IMG/VR virus record: IMGVR_UViG_3300035703_000049
Span: 24,152 to 88,151 of that record
Source: a virus
Length of the DNA stretch: 64,000 bases
Reading direction: 5' to 3' (one strand)
In this document: in pieces, positions 51,486 through 60,332 of the stretch
How positions within the stretch are numbered: the stretch's first letter is position 1
How the letters are laid out: each line of letters opens with the position of its first letter
Notes under the pieces: model-generated
What the model saw: only the letters and a program-made list of their open reading frames with translations
Told to the model about the DNA's origin: nothing
Databases searched by the model: none
Made by a program: the position numbers and the translations under genes

Positions 51486-53132
51486 ATGACTATTGGCCGC
51501 ATAGGTGGACCTATGCTTAAAGAGAACTTAATTAGACAAGGTGTTGACCTCAGCGTTGAAACAAACTTACTTTATTTTGATGTAAACAATATGCGACTTG
51601 GTGTTAATACAGCAACACCAAATGTAGCAATGGACATCAATGGCGTAACACGGTTTAGTTCTAATCTTCAAATTAACGGCAGCAATATTGCTACATATGC
51701 AGGTAATGGGAATATTACATTAACCCCAAATGGTACTGGTTTAGTTAGAATTGCTTATCTAACTGCAAATAGAATACCTTATGCTACTACTAATGGAGCA
51801 ATTACCGATAGTGCAAATCTCACATTTGACGGCACAACTTTATTAGCAGCAAATGTTGGATTTGGTAATATCAATCTTACCGGGAACACAATTAGTTCTT
51901 CAAACACAAATGGTAACATTGTAATTGATCCAAATGGTACTGGTAATATAATAATCGACACAGCTACCGCAAATCAAATTTTTTATTCTGGTGTAAACAA
52001 AGAGTTAATTACAAATTCTAATTTAACGTTCGATGGTTCAAATTTAGTTTTATCTGGCAATGCTAATATCACAACATTAAACGTATCCACGATTAGTTCT
52101 TTAACAACAAACGGTAATATTAATTTAGATCCTAATGGCACAGGTAACGTATTGTTAGATACTGCAACAGCAGATAGAGTAATTTTTACAGGTGCAAATA
52201 AAGAATTATTAACAGATAGTGATTTACAATTTAATGGTACCACATTACAAATTGGAAATATAACAGCTAGCGGTAGCGTAATAAGCACAACATCTGGCAA
52301 TTTAAATCTTTCTCCAAGCGGCAATAATAGAGTTGTTTTTGATATTACAAGCGCAATTAGGGTACCAGTTGGTGATACTAGTGAAAGACCAGCAGCAGTA
52401 ATAGGTGATATAAGATTTAATACAGAATTAGAAACTCTAGAATTTTATACTGGGTATGATTGGAGTGCAGTTCAAGCTGAAATAGTTTATTTGTTATCAG
52501 ATACTTTTAATGGTGATGGCAGCACTGCTATCTTTGCATTAAGTCAAACAACGTCAAGCGATGGTGCATTTGTTACATTAAACGGTGTAGTTCAATCTCC
52601 AGGTGTTGCATATGGTATTAGTGGAACAACATTAACTTTTTCAGAAGCACCTGCTATTGGAGATAAAATTGATATTCGATACTTAACATTATCTAATGAA
52701 GTTGCATTAAAAGAAATTAAAGAAGGTAATACTAGAGTAGTAGTTAATGATTTAAATGAATTAGCAAATGTAATCATTAACGGAAATTTACAAATTCAAG
52801 TTAGCGAGTCTACAACTAAAATTAATAATAGTTTTGCAACAACAGCTCCTGTTACTAAAACAAACGATTTTAGTTTAGCAGATGGAGAAAATTTTATAAT
52901 TGTAAACAAAATTGGGTCTACCTGCACAGTTACTATGCCAAACGCAGCATCTTATCCTGGCAGACAAGTTACTTTTAAAACATTTCAATCACAATTTTTA
53001 GTAAGCGCAAGTTCAAATATTTGTCCAATAGATAGTGCAACACCTGGCACAGCAATATTAACGAATACATCTGGTAAATGGGCAACACTTGTTAGTGATG
53101 GTACAAATTGGATAATTATGGCTGCTAATTAA
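51486..53132 (+). CDS. Modular tail fibre-like protein (548 residues)
   Basis: N-terminus IGRIGGPMLKENLIRQGVDL and FDVNNMRLGVNTATPNVAMD is a common fibre attachment start. Residues about 55-290 contain four modules of 60-70 residues, each with a NGNIxLxPNGTG turn (TYAGNGNITLTPNGTG, SSSNTNGNIVIDPNGTGNII, LTTNGNINLDPNGTGNVLLD), a YSG/TGANKELxT turn and an NLTFDGTTL strand. A RPAAVIGDIRFNTELETLEF unit and a GDGS unit (DTFNGDGSTAIFALSQ) follow. The C-terminal 90 residues (GENFIIVNKIGSTCTVTMPN, WATLVSDGTNWIIM) form a distinct tip. No catalytic motif. Likely a trimeric fibre in host recognition. Confidence 0.7.
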   Translation: MTIGRIGGPMLKENLIRQGVDLSVETNLLYFDVNNMRLGVNTATPNVAMDINGVTRFSSNLQINGSNIATYAGNGNITLTPNGTGLVRIAYLTANRIPYATTNGAITDSANLTFDGTTLLAANVGFGNINLTGNTISSSNTNGNIVIDPNGTGNIIIDTATANQIFYSGVNKELITNSNLTFDGSNLVLSGNANITTLNVSTISSLTTNGNINLDPNGTGNVLLDTATADRVIFTGANKELLTDSDLQFNGTTLQIGNITASGSVISTTSGNLNLSPSGNNRVVFDITSAIRVPVGDTSERPAAVIGDIRFNTELETLEFYTGYDWSAVQAEIVYLLSDTFNGDGSTAIFALSQTTSSDGAFVTLNGVVQSPGVAYGISGTTLTFSEAPAIGDKIDIRYLTLSNEVALKEIKEGNTRVVVNDLNELANVIINGNLQIQVSESTTKINNSFATTAPVTKTNDFSLADGENFIIVNKIGSTCTVTMPNAASYPGRQVTFKTFQSQFLVSASSNICPIDSATPGTAILTNTSGKWATLVSDGTNWIIMAAN

Positions 53133-53193
53133 AAGCATACATTATTTTAAAAAACCCTTGTTTATACGCAAATAGCTTATTTTTTAATATTTT

Positions 53194-53224
53194 ACTAAAT
53201 ATTCCTAGCAATCTAGGAAATATT
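53194..53224 (+). promoter_or_regulatory. Late-type box with overlapping hairpin before the long fibre gene
   Basis: ACTAAATA (53194-53201, one mismatch to the late consensus) overlaps a stem AATATTCCTAG (53198-53208) with CTAGG-A-AATATT (53213-53224, one bulged A). The ATG is at 53227, so the hairpin abuts the start codon and leaves no ribosome site; control of translation is possible. Confidence 0.4.
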
Positions 53225-53226
53225 AA

Positions 53227-56200
53227 ATGGCTGTTACCCGTATTAAGAATAATCAAATTACAGATTCTACAGTAATAGCAAGTGCTAAACTTGTTAATCG
53301 TAGTGTTACTGGTGGATTGCTTTCTGATCCATTAAATTATTCAGGCGACTTTACAATTTTGGGTAACTTAACAGTTAACGGTACAACTACTACAGTTGAT
53401 ACAACTAACACATTAGTAGCAGATCCTGTTATCGTTCTTTCAAGAGGTGAAACTGGATCACCAAGCAATGATGCTGGTATTTTAATTGAACGTGGAACAA
53501 GCGATAACGCTGCTTGGTTGTGGGATGAAACAAATGATCGTTGGATGGCTATTACGACAACAGCAGACGGTCAAACAGGCGGAACAATTACTGTAGCAGC
53601 ATATGCAAATATCAAAGCAAATGATTTAGAAATTACTTCTATATCAATAGGCAATATTGACATAAGCGGCAACACAATTAGTTCAACTGACTCAAATGGT
53701 AATATCAATCTAACTCCAAATGGAAGTGGTGAGGTTGTAGCAGCAACATTAGCAGTAACTGATTTAACAACTAACCGTGTTGTTTATGTTGGGTCAAATG
53801 ATTCACTAACAGATGATGCAAATCTTACTTTTAATGGAACTACATTATTAGTAACAGGTACATCAAATGTAAGTGGTCAATTTAACGTTGATAACATTCG
53901 AATTGATGGCGCTGTTATAAGCACAATATCTAATAACGATAATATTAGTTTAACACCAAATGGTACTGGTACTGTAGTTGCCGCTACTCTTGCTGTAACA
54001 GATTTAACAGAAAATAGAATTGTTTACGTAAATGGTGCAGATAAATTAATTGATAATGCCAACTTAACATTTAACGGTACTACATTAGGTGTTACTGGAA
54101 CAGCAAACGTAACTGGACAATTAAATGTTGATAATTTAAGAGTAGACGGTAATACATTAAGTTCAACTAATGGAGACGGCAATATTAGTTTAACTCCAGA
54201 TGGATTAGGCAATGTTATTATTAGTACATCAACAGCAAGCAGAATTTTTTATTCTGGTGCAAACAAAGAATTACTTACTACAGCAAACTTAACATTTGAT
54301 GGTACTAATATGGTACTTGCTGGTAATTTAGGTGTTAATGGTGGTGACATAACAACTACAGCATTAACAGCATCATTGTTCAATGCAAATGCTACTACAC
54401 TTAATATTGGTGGTGCCGCAACAGTAGTGAACATTGCTAGTACAACTGGTACAACAATTATTAAAAATGATTTACAAATTGATGGTAATGACATAAAATC
54501 AAGCACTGGTAACGTTGCGATCACGCTAAACAACACAGACGTAACTATTGTAGGTAACTTAACAATACAAGGTGTAACAACTACCGTTGGTTCACAAGAT
54601 TTAACAGTCGAAGATTCAATCATCAATCTACATACTGCACCAAACTTATCTCCTTGGACTGTTGATGACGGTCGCGACATTGGTATTAAGTTCCATTACT
54701 ATAAAACCGAAGATAGTCACGCTTTCGTTGGATGGGCTAACGATACTGGTTACCTAGAATACTATAGCGATGCAACTGAAAGTGTTGGTGGCACTATAAC
54801 TGGTACCTACGGAACAATCAAAGCAAACATCTTCTTCTCAAACGTAGCAACAGGTACTGCACCGTTTACAGTAAATTCTACTACAGAAGTTGCTAACTTA
54901 AATGTTCAGTTTGCTAACAATGTAACAGGTGCAAGTCAACCAAACATAACAAGTCTTGGTAATTTAACAATTGCTAATATTGATAATATACAAATTGATG
55001 GCAATACAATAAGTTCAAGTCAAGGAAACATTTTACTTGACCCTGCTGCTAATATATTAATCGATACTGCCACAGCAAACTTAGTATTCTATGCCGGCAC
55101 AAATAAAGAACTATTAACTAATTCAAACTTAGCATTTAACGGTACTACTTTTACAGTAACAGGAACAAGTAATGTATCAGGTCAAATCAATATTGATAAT
55201 ATTCGTATCGATGGAACTGTTATAAGCACAACAGCTAATAACGATAACATATCAATTACTCCACACGGTACTGGTGAATTAATTGCTTCTACACTTGCTG
55301 TTACTGATTTAACAACTAACCGTGTTGTTTATGTAGGCGCTAATGATGCCCTTGTTGATAGCTCAAACTTAACATTTGATGGAACTACTCATACTGTAAC
55401 AGGTACTTCAAATGTTGCTGGTCAATTTAACATTGATAATATTCAAATTGACGGAAATACTATTAGTTCAACTAACACTAATGGAAATATTAATATTGAT
55501 GCAAATGGAACTGGTTATATAATTGTAAACAGTAGTTTAGATAATACAGATTTTATTGTTCATGGTAATAGTGCAGTTAGTGCAACTTATGCTAACTTGT
55601 TTTATGTTAAAGCGTCAACAGGACAAATTGGTATTGGAACTAATAGTCCTGCATCAAATGTCCTAATTGACATGGATGCATTTACTACATCTATATTACT
55701 TCCAAAAGGCACAACTGGTCAAAGACCAAGTGGGGACGAAGTAGAAGGTATGTTTCGATATAATACATCAAACCATGTTTATGAATTTTGGGATGGCGAT
55801 AGTTGGGAAAGTACATCTTCAAACTTTACTACAATAGTAGCTGATAGTTTCTCAGGAGACGGTACTACTCTTTCGTTTACACTCAGTCAAGATGCAACAA
55901 GTGCTGGTATAATTGTTAGCATTAACGGTGTTGTGCAGATACCTAGTACTGCTTACGGTGTAAGCGGAACTACACTAACATTTACAGAAGCGCCACAAGT
56001 TGGTGACTTTATAGATGTAAGATTATTAACAACAACAAACACAGTTACTGGAATAGCAGATTTAAACACTGAAATTCAATTAAGTGACGCAGCAGAATTA
56101 GCCAATGTTGTTATTAACGGGAATTTAATATTACAAGTAAGCAATGCTGCTGTGTATCCAGGCACAAATGGTACAATTAATCTTGGCAAGTCAACAACAG

Positions 56201-56616
56201 GTCGTTGGAATACAGTATATGCAACAAACACAAGTATACAAAATGCAGACTTAGCAGAATGTTATCTAGGTGATAGTCCAATACCTCCTGCAACTGTTGT
56301 ATGTTTTGGTGGCAACGAAGAAATTACAATGTGTATGACAGATATGGATACTAGAGTTGCTGGTGTTGTTTCTACATACCCAGCACACGTAATGAATAGC
56401 ATGTTAGAAGGTAATTACGTAATTGAATTAGCATTACAAGGTCGTGTTCCATGTCGTGTATATGGTCCAATACGTAAAGGTGATATGATGGTATCTGCTG
56501 GCAATGGAATGGCACGAGCAGAAGAAAATCCTAAGATGGGATCAGTAATAGGCAAAGCTCTCGAAAACTTTGGTGATGCAGAAGGTATTATTGAAATAGT
56601 AGTAGGTAGAGTATAA
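53227..56616 (+). CDS. Long modular tail fibre-like protein (1129 residues)
   Basis: N-terminus has the GNLTVNGTTTTVDTTNTLVA and GILIERGTSDNAAWLWDETN module also used by the 49966 gene. At least five modules of about 70-85 residues follow, with nearly repeated text (LAVTDLTTNRVVYVG, NLTFNGTTL, VTGTSNVSGQFNVDNIRIDG, ISLTPNGTG). Near residues 835-940 come RPSGDEVEGMFRYNT and the GDGT unit (DSFSGDGTTLSFTLSQ). The C-terminal 125 residues (QNADLAECYLGDSPIPPATV, VAGVVSTYPAHVMNS, ALQGRVPCRVYGPIRKGD, GSVIGKALENFGDAEGI) are a conserved compact domain of phage fibres, akin to peptidase G2-type ends; self-cleavage is not evident from sequence. Its stop overlaps the next ATG by one base. Confidence 0.75.
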   Translation: MAVTRIKNNQITDSTVIASAKLVNRSVTGGLLSDPLNYSGDFTILGNLTVNGTTTTVDTTNTLVADPVIVLSRGETGSPSNDAGILIERGTSDNAAWLWDETNDRWMAITTTADGQTGGTITVAAYANIKANDLEITSISIGNIDISGNTISSTDSNGNINLTPNGSGEVVAATLAVTDLTTNRVVYVGSNDSLTDDANLTFNGTTLLVTGTSNVSGQFNVDNIRIDGAVISTISNNDNISLTPNGTGTVVAATLAVTDLTENRIVYVNGADKLIDNANLTFNGTTLGVTGTANVTGQLNVDNLRVDGNTLSSTNGDGNISLTPDGLGNVIISTSTASRIFYSGANKELLTTANLTFDGTNMVLAGNLGVNGGDITTTALTASLFNANATTLNIGGAATVVNIASTTGTTIIKNDLQIDGNDIKSSTGNVAITLNNTDVTIVGNLTIQGVTTTVGSQDLTVEDSIINLHTAPNLSPWTVDDGRDIGIKFHYYKTEDSHAFVGWANDTGYLEYYSDATESVGGTITGTYGTIKANIFFSNVATGTAPFTVNSTTEVANLNVQFANNVTGASQPNITSLGNLTIANIDNIQIDGNTISSSQGNILLDPAANILIDTATANLVFYAGTNKELLTNSNLAFNGTTFTVTGTSNVSGQINIDNIRIDGTVISTTANNDNISITPHGTGELIASTLAVTDLTTNRVVYVGANDALVDSSNLTFDGTTHTVTGTSNVAGQFNIDNIQIDGNTISSTNTNGNINIDANGTGYIIVNSSLDNTDFIVHGNSAVSATYANLFYVKASTGQIGIGTNSPASNVLIDMDAFTTSILLPKGTTGQRPSGDEVEGMFRYNTSNHVYEFWDGDSWESTSSNFTTIVADSFSGDGTTLSFTLSQDATSAGIIVSINGVVQIPSTAYGVSGTTLTFTEAPQVGDFIDVRLLTTTNTVTGIADLNTEIQLSDAAELANVVINGNLILQVSNAAVYPGTNGTINLGKSTTGRWNTVYATNTSIQNADLAECYLGDSPIPPATVVCFGGNEEITMCMTDMDTRVAGVVSTYPAHVMNSMLEGNYVIELALQGRVPCRVYGPIRKGDMMVSAGNGMARAEENPKMGSVIGKALENFGDAEGIIEIVVGRV

Positions 56617-58172
56617 TGGGTTTAACAAGACCACGTAGTTATCAAGTACTTGATAGTGATATTAAAGGTAGTTGTAGAGCGGCAACTATTTCTAATATAT
56701 CTAATCTAATTTCAGGTGCACCTAATATTATTGACGGTGTCACATTGGCTAAAAGAGATAGAGTTTTAGTTAAAAATCAAACAAACAAAGCACAAAATGG
56801 TATCTATTATATAAGAAATATTGGTTCAGGTAGTAACGGGAACTGGGTAAGAGCTGTTGATTTTGATACAAACGACAAAGTAACATCTGGAGCACAAGTA
56901 CCAATAGAAGAAGGCACGCTAAACAAAGATACTGTTTGGCAACTTACTACTAACAACCCAATTAATTTAGGTACAACTGAATTAGATTTTACTATATTGT
57001 CGGATGGTGGGTCCGTAACTAATGTTTACTATGTAAGTGAAAGTGGTAGTGATAGTTATGATGGCAAAACACTAGGAAGAAGTTTTGCTAGTATAGATCA
57101 AGCACTAACTGTAGCAACAGCAGATAGTACAATATTTGTTAAGAGTGGTGATTATACTATTAACAATCCTCTTACTATTCCAGCTGGTGTATCAATAATT
57201 GGTGATAATTTAAGAACAACTGTAATTAGACCAAATACTACTAATGCTGACATGTTTTATGTTAATAATGGTTGTTATGTTACAGGGTTTACTTTTAAAG
57301 ATCATGTAAGCCCAGCAGCAGCGTTTGCTTATAATCCAAATGGTAGTGCAGGTTCAATTACACGCAGTCCGTATATACAGAATTGTACTAGTATTACTAC
57401 AACAGGTACTGGTATGAGAATTGATGGAGCTCATTGTTCTGGTTTACGTAGTATGGTTACGGACTCATTTACACAAATAAATGCAGGTGGTATTGGGATA
57501 CATATTAAAAATAGAGGGTACGCACAATTAGTTTCAATTTTTACAATTGCTACAGATATAAGTGTATTTTGTGAGAGTGGCGGACAATGCTCTATTACTA
57601 ACAGTAACACAAGTTTTGGCAACTATGGATTAAAAGCAACAGGTGTAAGTGCTAGCTTATATAGTGGATCAACTAGCGGTACTTACACCAAGAATTCAAG
57701 TTCAGTCATCATAACAGGTTTATCTCAAAAACCAAATTACGGTGATGCTATTAAATTTGGTAGCGATTCATATTATTATTCTGTTATTTCTTCAACACCG
57801 CTATCAAGTGGTTCTTCTACAGTTACTTTAGAAATTGGATTAAAACAGGATTTAAGTAGTGGAGTTACTACTAACTTTTATCAAAGAAGTTTGATATCAG
57901 CAAGTGGACACACTTTTGAATATTTGGGTTCAGGTACAAATTTAGCTACTGCTTTACCACAAGCGGGAGGTGTTCCTATACAAGCAAACGAAGTTGTGGA
58001 AGATGCAGATGGGCAAGGACAAGTTTATTTTACAAGCACCGATCAACAAGGTGATTTTAGAATTGGTGGAGAACTGACTATTAATCGAGCAACAGGAACT
58101 ATTACTGGAACAACATTTGATAGAAGTTTGTTTGCGGTATTAACACCGTACATATTAGCATTGGAGAGTTAA
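56616..58172 (+). CDS. Tail spike-like protein with pectate-lyase-type beta-helix
   Basis: 518 residues, coupled by TAATG. Residues about 40-125 carry the DGVTLAKRDRVLVKNQTNKA / NGIYYI module frequent in marine-phage fibres. From about 135 (YYVSESGSDSYDGKTLGRSF, SIDQALTVATADSTIFVKSG) to about 340 it has right-handed beta-helix rungs typical of pectate-lyase-like spikes (IPAGVSIIGDNLRTTVI, NTTNADMFYVNNGCYVTGFT). The C-terminal block (HTFEYLGSGTNLATALPQAG, QVYFTSTDQQGDFRIGGELT, FDRSLFAVLTPYILALES) is shared by structural proteins of T4-like cyanophages. Depolymerase activity is possible but no catalytic acid pair can be assigned. Confidence 0.75.
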   Translation: MGLTRPRSYQVLDSDIKGSCRAATISNISNLISGAPNIIDGVTLAKRDRVLVKNQTNKAQNGIYYIRNIGSGSNGNWVRAVDFDTNDKVTSGAQVPIEEGTLNKDTVWQLTTNNPINLGTTELDFTILSDGGSVTNVYYVSESGSDSYDGKTLGRSFASIDQALTVATADSTIFVKSGDYTINNPLTIPAGVSIIGDNLRTTVIRPNTTNADMFYVNNGCYVTGFTFKDHVSPAAAFAYNPNGSAGSITRSPYIQNCTSITTTGTGMRIDGAHCSGLRSMVTDSFTQINAGGIGIHIKNRGYAQLVSIFTIATDISVFCESGGQCSITNSNTSFGNYGLKATGVSASLYSGSTSGTYTKNSSSVIITGLSQKPNYGDAIKFGSDSYYYSVISSTPLSSGSSTVTLEIGLKQDLSSGVTTNFYQRSLISASGHTFEYLGSGTNLATALPQAGGVPIQANEVVEDADGQGQVYFTSTDQQGDFRIGGELTINRATGTITGTTFDRSLFAVLTPYILALES

Positions 58173-58175
58173 AGT

Positions 58176-58514
58176 ATGGCTACGCCATTAAACACATTTA
58201 AAACAGTAACAGTAGGGTTAACTACTAGTGATCAAATAATTTATACTGCTCCAACAGGAATCACAGCGATTATTTTAATGGCGCAAGTTGCCAATGTTGA
58301 CGCATCAAATAGTGCAAATGTTACTTTTGCTATTACTGGAACAGACAGTACTTTTACTGAATTAGTAAAAAATTTTACCATACCAGTTCAAGACGCAGCA
58401 ACATTACTTACAGGTAAATTAGTAGTTGAAGCAGGATGTACATTACATGCTCAAGCTAGTGCTAATAATAGATTAAAAATAACATTAAGCGTATTGGAAA
58501 GTTTAAATGCCTGA
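58176..58514 (+). CDS. Small beta-sandwich virion protein (112 residues)
   Basis: Lies three bases after the spike gene and overlaps the next start by eight bases. The sequence (DQIIYTAPTGITAIILMAQV, ANVTFAITGTDSTFTELVKN, KLVVEAGCTLHAQASANNRL) is of the same small beta type as the product of 50702. Such proteins often follow fibre genes in T4-like marine phages. Structural, exact place unknown. Confidence 0.6.
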   Translation: MATPLNTFKTVTVGLTTSDQIIYTAPTGITAIILMAQVANVDASNSANVTFAITGTDSTFTELVKNFTIPVQDAATLLTGKLVVEAGCTLHAQASANNRLKITLSVLESLNA

Positions 58515-59058
58515 TATTCACCTTTTAAGTAAAAAAGTTAAAAAAACACCAGCATCAAATGCAGATCCTAATCGTTATGATTTTTTAGATTTAAACAATG
58601 CTGAACCAGATTGGGGCGCACCACTTTATGATAATGCGTTAGCAGCTTCAGATGTAGATGGTACACGAAAGTGGTTATATTTAAATATTGATGGCAGTAA
58701 TATTACAATTGAAGGTAACATTACTTTATCAACTACGCTAGATGAAGTTACTACAAGAGGTAATACTACTACTAATGGTGTTACTATTGGAAACTTAACA
58801 GTTGATAACATATTTTTAGATTCTAATACTATAAGCACATTAAGCAATGCTAATTTAGTATTAGATCCAAATGGTTCAGGTACAGTTATATTAGAAAGCC
58901 CATTAACTCAAAACGCTACATCTGCTCCATCAACTCCAAACGCAAATAGCATGGTAACTTATGTTACAGCTAGCGGCACTACGCCAAATAGAGAAATTGC
59001 TTGGAAAATAAAGAATCAATCAGGTGAGGAAATTATTGTAAGTACACTTATTGTTTAA
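58507..59058 (+). CDS. Fibre-like virion protein (183 residues)
   Basis: Starts inside the previous gene. The N-terminal 60 residues (HLLSKKVKKTPASNADPNRY, YDFLDLNNAEPDWGAP) are specific; then come IEGNITLSTTLDEVTTRGNT, VTIGNLTVDNIFLD, one NLVLDPNGSGTVILES module of the shared fibre type and a REIAWKIKNQSGEEIIVSTL end. It is the last plus-strand gene of the fibre run, its stop overlapping the stop of the convergent glycosyltransferase gene. Likely a short fibre or connector. Confidence 0.65.
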   Translation: MPDIHLLSKKVKKTPASNADPNRYDFLDLNNAEPDWGAPLYDNALAASDVDGTRKWLYLNIDGSNITIEGNITLSTTLDEVTTRGNTTTNGVTIGNLTVDNIFLDSNTISTLSNANLVLDPNGSGTVILESPLTQNATSAPSTPNANSMVTYVTASGTTPNREIAWKIKNQSGEEIIVSTLIV

Positions 59059-60332
59059 CGATAACGTTTAAAATGATAATCTCTGTCAATTGGTCCATGC
59101 GTCATTTCTCTAACTAAGACAAACCCAATTGATTGAACATAATTAATTACTTCTTCTACTTTAGGTGCACCTAAGTTATAGTCTGTATGTTGTGCTTCGA
59201 TAATTAAATCATAACATTCGCTTAAAGAATTTTTAGCACCTTTGAGAATATCAATCTCACTGCCTTGTGTATCCATTTTAATCATACTAGGCAATGGCCA
59301 ATTGTTGTTTTTAACAATAGTATCTAGCGTCATGCCAATTTTCGTTACGCGATGACTTTCATTAAAAGCTTGCGTATTTTCTTTATAATAACTATTTCCA
59401 CCTGGCAACAATAAGTTTTGATAAAAACTAACTGACTTGTTATCTACATCTGTTAACAAAACATGAGCATAATTTTTAATACCATATTCTTCGTACAGTT
59501 CTTCAATTAAATCCATAGCTTCAAATTGATATATATCTGCTGTTGGCCAAAGTTTTTTAGCAAAGTTAGTCCAATTTAATACACAACTACCAATATCATA
59601 TATTACTTTTGGTTTAATCTTTTTAAGATATCTTAAATCTTCTAGATACTTTTGATGCTCAACAGGTATATCATTACGCTGTGCTAAATCTTTATAGACT
59701 GCTTTTACTTGTGCTTCAAAATTTTCGTGTGGTACAACATTTGAATTAACAATATACTTTGTGCTACCAATATGTTCACATTTAACTGATTCATCAACCC
59801 AAACAGTAAATCCAAGCTCAGTTGCTTTTTGACAAAAGTATATGTCTTCACTAAAGGTATGAGCATGATCTAATGCACTTTTATAAACAAAGTGCGGATA
59901 TTCCATTTTACGCAATACATCACTTTTAATTAATACACAACCAAAACCACATGCACCAACATTAATAAGACCGTAACCTAGTATTTGATCAATCTTTACG
60001 TTCTCATACCCCATATTAGTTTTCCAATACAGTTCTAATGTATGTTCGTTTGGTTTTCTTTGAATGTATAATCCACTAACTATATCTTTATCAGCAACAA
60101 TAAATTTTTGTAAACAATCATTTGGTAAAATAATATCACTATCTACGCAAAACAGATAGTCATAGCGTTTGCCCCATTCAGCAATTAAATTACGAATTTG
60201 ATCTATTTGATATCCGTAAAAAAACTCTAATTGAGTTTCGTGCCCATCAGGAATGATTAAATCGTATATTGACTTAAATGTTTCTGATTCAATATTTTTA
60301 TTTGTTGGTATTGCTATTAATATTTTTTTCAT
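59055..60332 (-). CDS. Glycosyltransferase fused to FkbM-type methyltransferase
   Basis: 425 residues. The N-terminal 210 residues are a GT-A-like domain: ILIAIPTNKNIESETFKSIY, the metal-binding Asp64-Ser-Asp66 (YLFCVDSDIILP), then GYGLINVGACGFGCVLIKSD and SEDIYFCQKATELGFTVWVD. From about 235 a Rossmann SAM domain begins (VIYDIGSCVLNWTNF) with the FkbM signature IKMDTQGSEIDILKGA near 345-360 and DLIIEAQH. The fusion suggests addition of a sugar and O-methylation of it or a neighbour, as in capping of glycans. It overlaps the upstream glycosyltransferase by 35 bases and shares its promoter. Both domains keep their key residues. Confidence 0.85.
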   Translation of the reverse strand: MKKILIAIPTNKNIESETFKSIYDLIIPDGHETQLEFFYGYQIDQIRNLIAEWGKRYDYLFCVDSDIILPNDCLQKFIVADKDIVSGLYIQRKPNEHTLELYWKTNMGYENVKIDQILGYGLINVGACGFGCVLIKSDVLRKMEYPHFVYKSALDHAHTFSEDIYFCQKATELGFTVWVDESVKCEHIGSTKYIVNSNVVPHENFEAQVKAVYKDLAQRNDIPVEHQKYLEDLRYLKKIKPKVIYDIGSCVLNWTNFAKKLWPTADIYQFEAMDLIEELYEEYGIKNYAHVLLTDVDNKSVSFYQNLLLPGGNSYYKENTQAFNESHRVTKIGMTLDTIVKNNNWPLPSMIKMDTQGSEIDILKGAKNSLSECYDLIIEAQHTDYNLGAPKVEEVINYVQSIGFVLVREMTHGPIDRDYHFKRYR

